A DNA stretch of 16,253 bases, taken from assembly GCA_035591015.1 (NCBI GenBank), contig JAXIUW010007786.1, forward strand, positions 1 through 16,253, written 5' to 3'. A program made the position numbers and the translations under genes. The notes beneath the pieces were generated by a model, which had not been told where the DNA came from, made no database searches, and saw only the letters and a program-made list of their open reading frames with translations. Positions 7,966 through 15,844 of the stretch are shown here, piece by piece; position 1 is the stretch's first letter; every line of letters starts with the position of its first letter. Source of the DNA: Cephalothrix simula. Lineage: Eukaryota; Nemertea; Palaeonemertea; Archinemertea; Cephalotrichidae.

Positions 7966-8300
7966 CGCAATGGGTCATAAAAATGAAAAATAATAGTCGT
8001 TATGCTTTGCTTGATTAAATTTGATGATTTCAAAACTTTCAGCTGTCTATATCCGGGCTTTTTATAAGATATTCTCTGAGATATTCGTTGGTTTTTTTTA
8101 TAGATTATATCAATTATTCGGATTTTCAGCCACTTCAAAGTTAAACACAGACTAATTGATTTTCTTTCTTGGTCTTTTTTAGGTTGACCGTTGACAATAA
8201 TTGCCAAGTCACCAAGGTAAATTTAATGAGCTTTTTTGACTGACCAGCGGGCAACGTATCGATTAATATTAAAGGGTTTTCTACCTTGTAATTTAGTACC

Positions 8301-8440
8301 AAATTTTTCTTTGTAAAAAAATTTTACAATAGATTTAATCAATTTATCTAAAGAGGCTTAATCCTTAGACACACGCCGAAAAAATTCAGCCCAAGGGATT
8401 ATATAAATTATAGCGGTAAAATTTTTACGGACAAAAATTT
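8301..8440. mobile_element. Imperfect 140-bp fold-back
   Basis: From the outside inward, AAATTTTT (8301-8308) pairs with AAAAATTT (8433-8440). GTAAAAAAATTTTAC (8313-8327) faces GTAAAATTTTTAC (8416-8428), each being itself an inverted repeat. TAATCCTT (8359-8366) faces AAGGGATTA (8393-8401). The left arm carries about 17 extra bases. AT-rich sequence inflates such matches, but three collinear pairs including the non-trivial TAATCCTT support a decayed fold-back element. Confidence 0.45.
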
Positions 8441-8853
8441 TTATAATGAGTACTAATTTATGGGCTATTGACTCTATTTCAAGATTCCAATGCGACCTAT
8501 AATTTTTTTGCTGGAAAATTTACAAATTAGTTACGCTTAAGGGCCCTTGACTTTAAGCAAAACAAAGATGGACTTTCAATTTAACTCAGACAATAAGATC
8601 CAAAAAATAATTTTGACCCTAATAACCTTGTCAAAACAGGTGTTAAAATCTTAATCAAAAATTGTGCTGTTGTATATTGTTGCTTTGCATGGCAACGAAA
8701 CTTTTTCCTAAATATAAAATGAAAGAAGCATCCAGAAAAATTTGCTCAACATCACCAAAAATTAATATTTGCAAAAAATTTTGTATTGTGCATGAGACCA
8801 TCATCTATAGTATGTAAAAGTGCAAGTCTAATATGTGACTTGCATAATTGCTG
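8441..8853. other. Unique AT-rich sequence, nothing recognised
   Basis: Only a small stem, gttgc / gcaac (about 8679-8696), is visible. No gene or repeat is supported. Confidence 0.5.
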
Positions 8854-8854
8854 C

Positions 8855-8892
8855 ATACATCTCATAAAGATGCATATACATCTCATAAAGAT
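8855..8892 (+). repeat. 21-bp tandem duplication
   Basis: atacatctcataaagat occurs at 8855-8871 and again at 8876-8892, period 21, with an identical 17-base core. A local replication-slippage duplication. Confidence 0.9.
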
Positions 8893-9200
8893 TCAGATTT
8901 TCATCGATTTGTGTACAGCACTTTGGTGTTAAAAGTTGAATGTTGGGGAATCTCTTTAGCTTAGATCTATTGATATTTGCATTTAGAACATCAAATCAAA
9001 ATATTTCTTTCCAACATACAACCTTTGTACCTCAAATTTTGATTTTTGTTGTTGCTAAAACCCTTCATTATTCATGAAATACACCTAATCAATATTCATG
9101 ATAGGAACATTTGCCGTTGGACAGAATCAGTCTATTTCTAATTGGAATTCCATTAACCAGTCAGTTTATTGTAGATTGAGTTTCCAATAACATATGTCTT
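8893..9200. other. Unique AT-rich sequence, nothing recognised
   Basis: No frame longer than a few dozen codons, no repeat longer than about ten bases and no RNA signature were found here. Confidence 0.5.
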
Positions 9201-9276
9201 GGGTGCCATGGTGGGTGACCGATACCCAAAATATTTTGGTATAAAACCAAAAAATTTACAGTGCATATATGCACCC
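9201..9276. other. Nested palindromes within GGGTGC / GCACCC
   Basis: GGGTGC (9201-9206) and GCACCC (9271-9276) bracket two further palindromes: ATACCC-AAAATATTTT-GGTAT (9222-9242, one extra C) and a perfect 14-bp GTGCATATATGCAC (9261-9274). The 14-bp palindrome overlaps the outer right arm, so alternative pairings compete. It may be a fragment of a fold-back element. Confidence 0.5.
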
Positions 9277-9660
9277 GACCCAGGGCTACATCATTCCAAA
9301 ATTGTGAGATAGCTTTACCTTTTTTACCATTAGCATAGTTAGGGAATGTCTTAGGGCTTTATCTTCATCACATGCCTAAATTAGTTTTATAATACGAATG
9401 ATTTTGGTAATAACTTTTGTGGTAAAGTTCAACTTCTTCTTTATACAGTGGTCAGAAATATAATATAGGGCAATTATTATAAATAAGCGGCTTATTGGTT
9501 TTGGTGATTTTTTCTGATAACTAATATAAAGATTAATCTGAGAGTGTATCATATTTTTAATTGAGACTTAATGTGACATCGTGCTCTCATACCCTGCGGC
9601 AATTAATTTCTAATCACGAAAATATTGTGTGTTTGGATAGTGGTGGACACCTACTGCTAT
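9277..9660. other. Unique AT-rich sequence, nothing recognised
   Basis: No gene, repeat or RNA was recognised between the nested palindromes and the GC-richer patch that follows. Confidence 0.5.
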
Positions 9661-9939
9661 AAAAACGCTTCCGGCATTTCTTTTGGTTATACTTCGGGCA
9701 TGACCGACGGCAATAAAAACTCCGTATTATTTAAACCTCCTAAATTTGTAGTTTTTCGACACCCCTATTCTTTCAGAACTGCTCAGAGTATACACGAACC
9801 CCTTCCGGTGCTGTTAATCAAATTCACATTCTTTTATGCCTCCGGGCGCTGAAGATCGCGGGGATTCAAAATGGCGGACAAAAATAGTGTAAAAAGTGAT
9901 TGGATTTTTGATCATTTTTTACCATTCTTGCGTTTATAA
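9661..9939 (+). promoter_or_regulatory. GC-richer patch with ETS and ATGGCGG motifs
   Basis: This stretch is richer in G+C and CpG than its neighbours. It has CTTCCGG at 9668-9674 and 9802-9808 (ETS-type cores), CCTCCGGGCGCTG at about 9840-9852, and AAAATGGCGGACA (about 9868-9880), which matches the YY1-like ATGGCGG core. From ATG at 9871 a 22-codon frame (MADKNSV...) runs to TAA at 9937-9939. ETS plus YY1 sites at a start codon are typical of animal housekeeping promoters. An upstream frame (9625-9852) has no domain. It may instead be a repeat fragment, and no downstream exon was identified. Confidence 0.25.
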
Positions 9940-10684
9940 AGAAATAAAAATTCAATTTAGAAAATAAATAAGATTTTACGGTAGTTTCTATGATGTTCAA
10001 AGGTACACTGTTGGAAATAGCTCCGCCCAACTTGATACTATGGTGTGAGAAAATTCGTCAACTCTTTCGGGTTAGATTTTAAAGATATCCCGGGGGTTTA
10101 TACATAAAACCTGGACTCTCTACCCTGTAATTATAATAGTAACCTATTTATATATTGTAACTAGCCATAATTATGATAATAAGTGAATCATACCCCCCAT
10201 GTTTTGGCATTTTGCTTCGGTTATTGCCTTAGATTATCATTGGTTTGGAAAAATGAATTCAATTTTCTTTTAAATTCAATTTATAATAAGTTTTTCAGAC
10301 AATTTATCAAGTGTTTAGTACAAACACTTCAACATGCTGTCAAGTACTGCATTAATACATAATTTCTTCTTCTCCTTTTGACTTCATTTATAATATAATA
10401 ATGCCTTGTTCCGTTTTGGTTTAAGCTTGTAATGATGGCGTAATTAGTACTCTGAGACCAGTTAGAGCGGGAGTTTGTTTCGAATTCATGGGGTTCGGGC
10501 CAAAAAATTCAAGGTATGGCCCCATAGGGTATGGCTCTTGAAATACCATCTCACAGAATTAAAAAGTATTAAATGTTTTTTTCACTCCGTTAATCCTGCC
10601 ACCATCCACGGCACACGACGCGATGGGCCATTTGTGTTGACTTTTGAATACTTAGAATCTGGCATTTGATTTGTTTATTTTCAG
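9940..10684. other. Unique sequence ending in a possible splice acceptor
   Basis: A segment at 10059-10090 (caactctttcggg..gttagat) resembles 11829-11861 (see that entry). Around 10465-10630 a slightly GC-richer patch holds a 64-codon frame (10475-10669) that does not begin with ATG and shows no domain. The stretch ends in gtttattttcag (to 10684), a good match to a 3' splice site. Confidence 0.4.
10059..10090 (+). repeat. Copy 1 of a short dispersed repeat (caactct..gttagat)
   Basis: Aligned with 11829-11861 it shares CAACTCT, GTTAGAT, TAAA and ATCC in the same order with one single-base gap, about four fifths identical by eye. The copy is too short and diverged to classify. Confidence 0.4.
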
Positions 10685-10777
10685 CATGAAATCATGTCTA
10701 TGCTCGAAAAAAGTGTTAATATCGTTTTAGACACATTGATAAAGAATGATGATAACACTTTTAGGAGGTTCTTACTT

Positions 10778-10791
10778 GGGGGGGGGGGGGG
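10778..10791 (+). repeat. 14-base G run
   Basis: An uninterrupted G tract of 14, by far the longest homopolymer of G or C in the window. It lies at the junction between unique sequence and the TGTACGC minisatellite. It could form intermolecular G-quadruplex structure, and its exact length is prone to sequencing error. Confidence 0.95.
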
Positions 10792-10795
10792 TGTC

Positions 10796-11146
10796 CTTTG
10801 TACGCTGTACATTTTTGGGCTTTGTACGTCTAAACGCCATTGTGCGCATACGCCTAATTTTCATGCTGAACATTAACATGAACTGTACGCTTCCCGTGTA
10901 CGCTTATATTCCATTGTACGCTTAACTTGTATTGTACGCCCCACTGTGGTATGCTAAAATTGCATTGTGCTCTTCCCGTGTGCGTTTAAATTACATTCTA
11001 ATCTTTCTTGGCGCTTATATTTGATTGTATGTTTCCCGTGTACACTTAAACTGCATATACCGTGTACGTTAATTTTGGGGGCATTGTACGCTGTACGCTT
11101 CAGCAAAAATGGCCATTGTACACATTTTGTACATGTACGTGCGCGC
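10796..11146 (+). repeat. Diverged minisatellite, about 31-bp TGTACGC unit
   Basis: Three full-length units of exactly 31 bases start at 10884, 10966 and 11026, of the form TGTACGCTTCCCGTGTACGC followed by TTAAATTGCAT. They are interspersed with half-units (TGTACGCTTAACTTGTAT) and degenerate ones, giving about ten units in total. GTAC and GCGC words recur throughout, ending in tgtacatgtacgtgcgcgcg. Divergence is high and spacing irregular, so the array is old. A frame reading through it (10967-11197) and its antisense (10954-11166) are repeat artefacts. It abuts a family B tail downstream. Confidence 0.85.
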
Positions 11147-11147
11147 G

Positions 11148-11213
11148 TAACACTTTTTGCCATCATCTCATGTATGTATAATATTTCAGAATTTTAATTT
11201 TTATTATTACCCC
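11148..11213 (+). repeat. Family B tail fragment, joined to the minisatellite
   Basis: taacact..catcatctcatgtatg (11148-11176) and tataatatttcagaatttt (11177-11195) match the last roughly 65 bases of the family B copies at 14145-14203 and 15757-15833. The similarity begins immediately after the TGTACGC array. The upstream part of family B (core and G-free segment) is absent here, replaced by the array. Confidence 0.8.
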
Positions 11214-11492
11214 AATAAGGCCCTCTTTTAGAGCCGCGAGTTTTACGTACTGTGTAATAATGCTTCTTAGTTAAGGTAAACTAATTAACATGGATCTAAA
11301 ATCACTAATAATTAAAGTAATAAATCTTTCAATCTTCAATTGAATTTTAACCAAAATCAGTATTCCTATCCTACACCCCTCTTTAGAGTCGGTTACTGTC
11401 CATGGTATGGCCAGCACTTAAGGCACAAAAGACCCATGCGGTATGTTGAAACAGGGTAGTGTTCCTACACTACAGTACAGTTCATTAAAAAA
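11214..11492. other. Unique AT-rich sequence, nothing recognised
   Basis: No feature was found beyond short AT-rich words between the family B tail and the TTGCCTA fold-back. Confidence 0.5.
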
Positions 11493-11637
11493 TTGCCTAG
11501 TCTGAGCTCATCCCTCATTCAATCATCGATCCATTCGTCCATTCATCAGATTTTGGATGAGGCGTAGTGGATGATTGGGTGAATGGACGAATGGAAGAAT
11601 GAATGATTTCATCCCTCGTCCATTCATCCATAGGCAA
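11493..11637. mobile_element. 145-bp fold-back with TTGCCTA / TAGGCAA ends
   Basis: TTGCCTA (11493-11499) is complementary to TAGGCAA (11631-11637). Inside, TCCATTCGTCCATTC (11530-11544) is a perfect 15-bp complement of GAATGGACGAATGGA (11581-11595). The halves also carry direct repeats, TCATCCCTC (11508, 11609) and CGTCCATTCATC (11536, 11617). The mixture of direct and inverted words suggests it grew from an ATTC/ATCC-type simple repeat that was duplicated in inverse orientation, or a fold-back element with internal repeats. Confidence 0.7.
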
Positions 11638-12165
11638 GTTCTTAAGGACGGTAATGTAAAAATGATCAGCTCCGAAACACACATATACAAGGGCCTATAA
11701 TAAGAGATGGTGCTTTTGGAACCCCATTATTAAGTGTACATCAGATTATTTGTAAAAAAGTTGCGATTCTGTCATTAAAATTATAGTAACTTGGTATTGT
11801 TATTGAAATGCAATTCCTGGAGATTTTGCAACTCTCTCAGAGTTAGATCTAAAATGGATCCGTGAGAGTCGAACTCCATGAATCTACTGAATTTGTAAGA
11901 AATATAAGTTCCAAACACGTGTACCGAAAGATATACTGTCGCAAAAACCCCAGGTTCATTTAGAATTGATGGTTTGAATTGAATATGTATTATCTGCCCA
12001 CGAGGTGGCAGTTTATGACACTTAATAGTACATATGTGGATTTGTAAAAACGTTACCCCCTACTAGAATATGTAATTTCATAATGCACACTGAGCCTTGG
12101 CATTAAAACTGAATCAAAAATATTTCTCAAAATAAAATTTACAAAATTTTAAATTAAATTGGATG
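11638..12165. other. Unique sequence with a repeat copy and an E-box
   Basis: It contains the second copy of a short dispersed repeat (11829-11861) embedded in an imperfect hairpin running TGGAG (11818-11822) to CTCCA (11874-11878). It also has ACACGTGT (11915-11922), an E-box palindrome. Nothing coding was recognised. Confidence 0.45.
11829..11861 (+). repeat. Copy 2 of a short dispersed repeat
   Basis: Matches 10059-10090. Here the segment contains AACTCT-CTC-AGAGTT (11830-11844), a perfect 6-bp stem, and CTCTCA (11834-11839) can also pair with TGAGAG (11863-11868). It is the more palindromic of the two copies. Confidence 0.4.
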
Positions 12166-12239
12166 CGAAATGCATTTCGAATATAATTACACGATCTGTA
12201 GTGGTATTAGAACTTTTGCATCACGTGATTACTTTGTAA
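12166..12239. promoter_or_regulatory. Two perfect palindromes: CGAAATGCATTTCG and ATCACGTGAT
   Basis: CGAAATGCATTTCG (12166-12179) is a 14-bp perfect palindrome with an ATGCAT centre. ATCACGTGAT (12230-12239) is a 10-bp palindrome with the CACGTG E-box bound by bHLH-zip factors; TCACGTGA is the MiT/TFE and USF form. No neighbouring gene is visible, so the regulatory reading is only a motif match. Confidence 0.35.
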
Positions 12240-12356
12240 CTGTAAAAATAAGACCCTGAATACAACACACATCGTTAAAAAATATTTTTTCCTCCGCTTA
12301 ACTAATTTGCATTGATGACCCGTTTCGATTTGACTTGCGTAATAACAAGTACTCCA

Positions 12357-12479
12357 GTCGATTAATTACGTATTGATTTTGTGTCATGATTTTATCGCGT
12401 GAACGTGTCAGCGAGGGCACTCTCATTAATCGACAAATCAGCGTACCCTGTTTAGTTGGCCACTTGATTTGTCAACTAA
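12357..12479. other. Three interlocking inverted repeats
   Basis: GTCGATTAAT (12357-12366) pairs with ATTAATCGAC (12425-12434). GACAAATCA (12432-12440) pairs with TGATTTGTC (12465-12473). TTAGTTG (12452-12458) pairs with CAACTAA (12473-12479). All arms are perfect. The second and third stems interleave as in a pseudoknot, and the first and second share bases 12432-12434, so they compete. The first arms include TAATTA/ATTAAT homeodomain-type cores. It may be a structured RNA, a repeat fragment or a cis-regulatory block. Confidence 0.5.
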
Positions 12480-13250
12480 GGAGATTATGAAGGATTATGC
12501 CAAACGATCATTGTAATCATTTAAACTGACAAATAGTCATTCCACCATTATTATCTATCATTAGAGCCGCATAATATTCACCCCCATCATCAACAATTTC
12601 ACGCTTTTCGTAGCTGAAATCACTTAGACAAAAAATATCTCAATCTTAAGTGTATAATTCATCATTTTATATGAGCAGATTGTCAAATATTCCCTTAGCT
12701 AATTGTAATTTATAAATCCCCTCTAACCGCATTGTATTCCGGTTTATTGTTCCTCTTTTTACATAAAACGGATACTGACAATAACCATATGTTCCGTTTT
12801 CATTTCCCGGGTCCGTTATTCTCATTATCATAAAAATAGGGAGTCGTTCGCCGGAATAAAATTGACAAATTGAGGCAAAAAGTGGGATAAAAGACATGTC
12901 AGACATCATGGTGGTAATGAATTACTAACAAAAAGATATTCTTTCAAATCTCACCCGTGGGATTCAGAATTATGTCTTCTTTGACCTTTATTAATACAAA
13001 CTTATGTTGATCATTTTTGGTGATGCTGGGAATTTGCATGTAATTCTGCAAAAAGGACCTCTAAAGTATATCATAAACCGTTTTATGGGTAAATATCTGG
13101 GACTTATTCTGTCATATCCGATATTGTTTGACTGTTTGTATCATTATATAAATGAGGTGTTTTGACAGGATAATGAGGGATTTTTGCAAGAAAAATTCAG
13201 AAATTGAGCTAGAAAGGTTGTGTAATGTGTATTGATCAATAATTTGAGAT
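12480..13250. other. Unique AT-rich sequence, nothing recognised
   Basis: An 80-codon minus-strand frame (12667-12909) is the longest here. Its product shows no domain, and no flanking splice signal is convincing. No repeat was seen. Confidence 0.5.
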
Positions 13251-13338
13251 GATGGATCTCAGCTAAATAGATTCAGCAACAGTCAATTGGCATAGATGGA
13301 TCTCAGCTAAATAGATTCAGCAACAGTCAATTGGCATA
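13251..13338 (+). repeat. Exact 44-bp tandem duplication
   Basis: The block beginning gatggatctcagctaaatag and ending caattggcata occupies 13251-13294 and again 13295-13338 with no difference. Perfect identity in a window full of decayed repeats implies a very recent duplication or an assembly artefact. The unit's end, TCAATTGGCA (13327-13336), is the reverse complement of TGCCAATTGA (13368-13377), and accaattgaa (13352-13361) lies between, so the duplicate boundary sits beside a CAATTG-based inverted repeat. Confidence 0.97.
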
Positions 13339-14004
13339 GTTAATTTTTTGCACCAATTGAATTTTTTTGCCAATTGAAATGTACACATGCTTTAAAAATA
13401 TCACTAAAATTTCAAATGTTGATCAATTCAATTTATTACTGATTTAACATGCATATTTATACGATACACAGTCGGATTTTATGCTGCTGAGCTGGACCCC
13501 AGTAGGGTACATAACACATCATTACACAAAATTTAACGACCATTTTCTCGTCAAAGAAATTCTACTTAAACTATTAATATTTTGTCATATATCTTCCAAT
13601 TTTCTTAACCTGTGATGGTGAACGATGGTCTAACCTGTAATTATGAAACTGGTGAAACTAATTGGGGAACCCTATAGGTTTACCTCCCTTTTATGTCTTG
13701 TTTTGGCATTGTGACACAAACATTACTAAACTAACCGCACATGTTTTCATGCTGGCAGTAACTATGAATGATAAATGAGGCCCGAAACAAATCTTTGACA
13801 AAATTACCTAAATTATATCCATAACCATCGATTTTAAAGATGCTGCATAAATCATAAATACAATCTTAAAGGTTTTGAAGCATTCTAATGAGGTCATCAT
13901 TCAACTGCGGTGCATGAATTTTTGATTCCAAAAGCAAGCCAATCACTAATTGCTTCTGCATTTAAGTAAAGACTAAGTGCTGACATTTCACAACAATCTT
14001 GCAG
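13339..14004. other. Unique AT-rich sequence after the CAATTG inverted repeat
   Basis: Past the inverted repeat (to 13377) there is no gene or repeat. A weak repeated word, taacctgt (13608, 13632), is the only pattern. Confidence 0.5.
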
Positions 14005-14203
14005 GTTCCCCCTCCGTACGGACCTTTGTACATTTCTACAGACATGATTAACAGATTCTGCTACCAAGTCCATTTACTTGATGATTTTCCTCTCATTTTA
14101 TTTTCATCATTTATTATTTTTCCTTCTATTTTCATTTTTCCTTAACACTTCCTCCATCATTTCATGTATGTATAATATTTCAGAATTTTTAATTTTATTA
14201 GGC
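14005..14203 (+). repeat. Dispersed repeat family B, copy 1
   Basis: It aligns with 15616-15830 at high identity: the core gttccccctccgtac (about 14004-14018), ggacctttgtacatttctac, the word ctgctacca (14068-14076), ccatttacttga, a long G-free pyrimidine-rich segment (14084-14165), and the tail tcatgtatgtataatatttc then agaattttta. It shares the core gttccccctccgtac and part of the pyrimidine-rich layout with family A, but the 3' half is different. Upstream it has gcagg directly before the core and lacks the gtgggcg element seen in the other copies. No coding capacity. Confidence 0.9.
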
Positions 14204-14660
14204 TTCTTTTGCACATGGTATTTTTAAATAGAACTAACTTTCCATTAATTTTAATATGTCCCAAGATTAATGCTGGTTGATAAATCTCTTGCCCATAGGT
14301 GACGGAATATTTAACGTTCTATATGCCTATCTGTAGCACATCTGTGTGCTACTAGTCTATAAGTGCACCTTGAGGGACTCCATATGAAATGTATTCTTGA
14401 AAACTTTTTTATTCACAATTTCCCCCATCTCCATCTATACATATTCTGGACCTTTAGGCAATGAAAACCCTCTACTTATGAATGCTAATCTTAAAAGTAT
14501 ATTTGTAAGGATAGGCTACTATGATTTCTAATCAACAGTTCAGATTTTTTAACACGACAACCTAATCTTTATAATTACAAGTTTGAAAATTATTTTTCAC
14601 CTACTATGAAAAAGTTTGAAATTGATTCTGACCATTTTAATATCCAAAATAAAGGATTTT
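14204..14660. other. Unique sequence with an 8-bp hairpin
   Basis: GTAGCACA (14333-14340), loop TCTG, TGTGCTAC (14345-14352) is a perfect 8-bp stem. It is too short for a microRNA precursor, and the flanks do not extend the pairing. Nothing else was recognised. Confidence 0.5.
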
Positions 14661-14700
14661 GATTTTTTCATGAATACGTTGATTTTTTCATGAATACATT
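14661..14700 (+). repeat. 20-bp tandem duplication
   Basis: gattttttcatgaatacgtt (14661-14680) is followed immediately by the same 20 bases with one change, acatt for acgtt (14681-14700). A simple slippage duplication. Confidence 0.93.
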
Positions 14701-15596
14701 TTAAATTAGTCAACAACTCTTTAGATATTATACCCCAAAGAACGTTACAGTGAAGTCATTTTCAATCAAAATGTATTGAAAACCAACGAGTTGGAAGTAA
14801 TAATCCTATTAGCGCGCTACAAAAATTTCTGAAGAAATTCTTCTGCTTGAAATCAAAATAAATTGCTTGGGACGGCGCTGAAAAGACACAGAACGGGTGC
14901 TGATTGAAAACGGCGTTCAGCCTTATACTATCATGTGCAATACCGGTAATTTTCACCACAGAAGTCCGGAAAATTTTTACGCTAGAGAGCCGCAAAAAGA
15001 ATATGCCCTAAATTACCTTAATTTCCTATTAATCTCGATTTGTGCGCCAAAGAATTTTTGTCTCTAAACGGAGGTAATCTAAGGTAACTCCCTGAAGTCA
15101 AAAAGATTTTCTGTTCACTAACAAAGATCTTGAAACAAAAGCAGAAGGTAACTCACTGACGAAGTTTTTTGACATAGATTATCAATCTTATTTCAGAAGG
15201 AGGTCATGAAAAAAATGAATAAAACCGAAATTCCGGCCGGTATATATACCCCCTTGAAAATTTCGCCCTTTACCAAAACCTTGGGGTTCCTTGCCACTTC
15301 TTTTTTTTTCGCGTCTTTGAGCAACCCACACTTAAAAATGGTAATAGTCTTTTTTGGGTGACCAATGATCACCGAAATAAGATGATCGTTTATTGCCCAT
15401 CAGTTTGTGCCCTCTTTTTGTTGCTCTTCGTACGTGATTTCGATTTATTGGAATCAGATCTAGGTTGGGACGCTTATCTGCTAATATGACCGTGACCCAA
15501 AAACACCCTGGAAGTTACAATGTTGAGGTTTAGTAAGTACAAGGATTTTTGTCATAGTTTTACTGTAGGACACGGTATTACGAACCTGACCTGTAA
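14701..15596. other. Unique sequence, small repeats only
   Basis: AAGGTAACTC recurs at 15081-15090 and 15145-15154 with an AGGTAATC variant at 15073-15080. GGTATATATACC (15239-15250) is a 12-bp palindrome beside ccggccgg. A 77-codon minus-strand frame (14762-14995) has no domain. No gene is called. Confidence 0.5.
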
Positions 15597-15833
15597 ATGT
15601 AGGTCCAGGTGTGGGCGTTCTCCCTCCGTACAGACCTTTTTACATTTCTACAGACATGGATAACACATTCTGCTACCATGTCCATTTACTTGATTTTCCT
15701 CTCATTTTTACTTTCATTATTTTATTATTTTTCCTTCTATTTTCATTTTTTCCTTAACACTTTCTCCATCATTTCATGTATGATGTATAATATTTCAGAA
15801 TTATAAATTTTATTATGAACATTTATTTACCCC
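15597..15833 (+). repeat. Dispersed repeat family B, copy 2
   Basis: It starts with tgtaggtccaggtgtgggcg and gttctccctccgtac (15597-15630), the core shared with family A, then follows copy 1: agacctttttacatttctac, ctgctaccatgtcc, a G-free segment (15693-15777) and the tail tcatgtatgatgtataat. The tail has a small duplication, atgatg, relative to 14161-14180. The similarity to copy 1 is clearly higher than between the two family A copies, so B is the younger or better conserved subfamily. A frame across it (15609-15806) is a by-product of the repeat. Confidence 0.9.
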
Positions 15834-15844
15834 TTATTTATTAA

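Noticed and set aside
10954-11197. Long frames on both strands over the TGTACGC array
   Set aside because: They follow from the tandem repeat itself and encode repetitive residues.
11829-11880. tRNA-like word gtcgaactcc
   Set aside because: It resembles the T-arm of a minus-strand tRNA, but no cloverleaf with acceptor, D and anticodon stems can be drawn around it.
14333-14352. Perfect 8-bp hairpin as a microRNA precursor
   Set aside because: The stem is far too short and pairing does not extend into the flanks.
15194-15215. Shine-Dalgarno-like aaggagg followed by ATG
   Set aside because: The ATG frame closes quickly, and the window shows no bacterial gene organisation.
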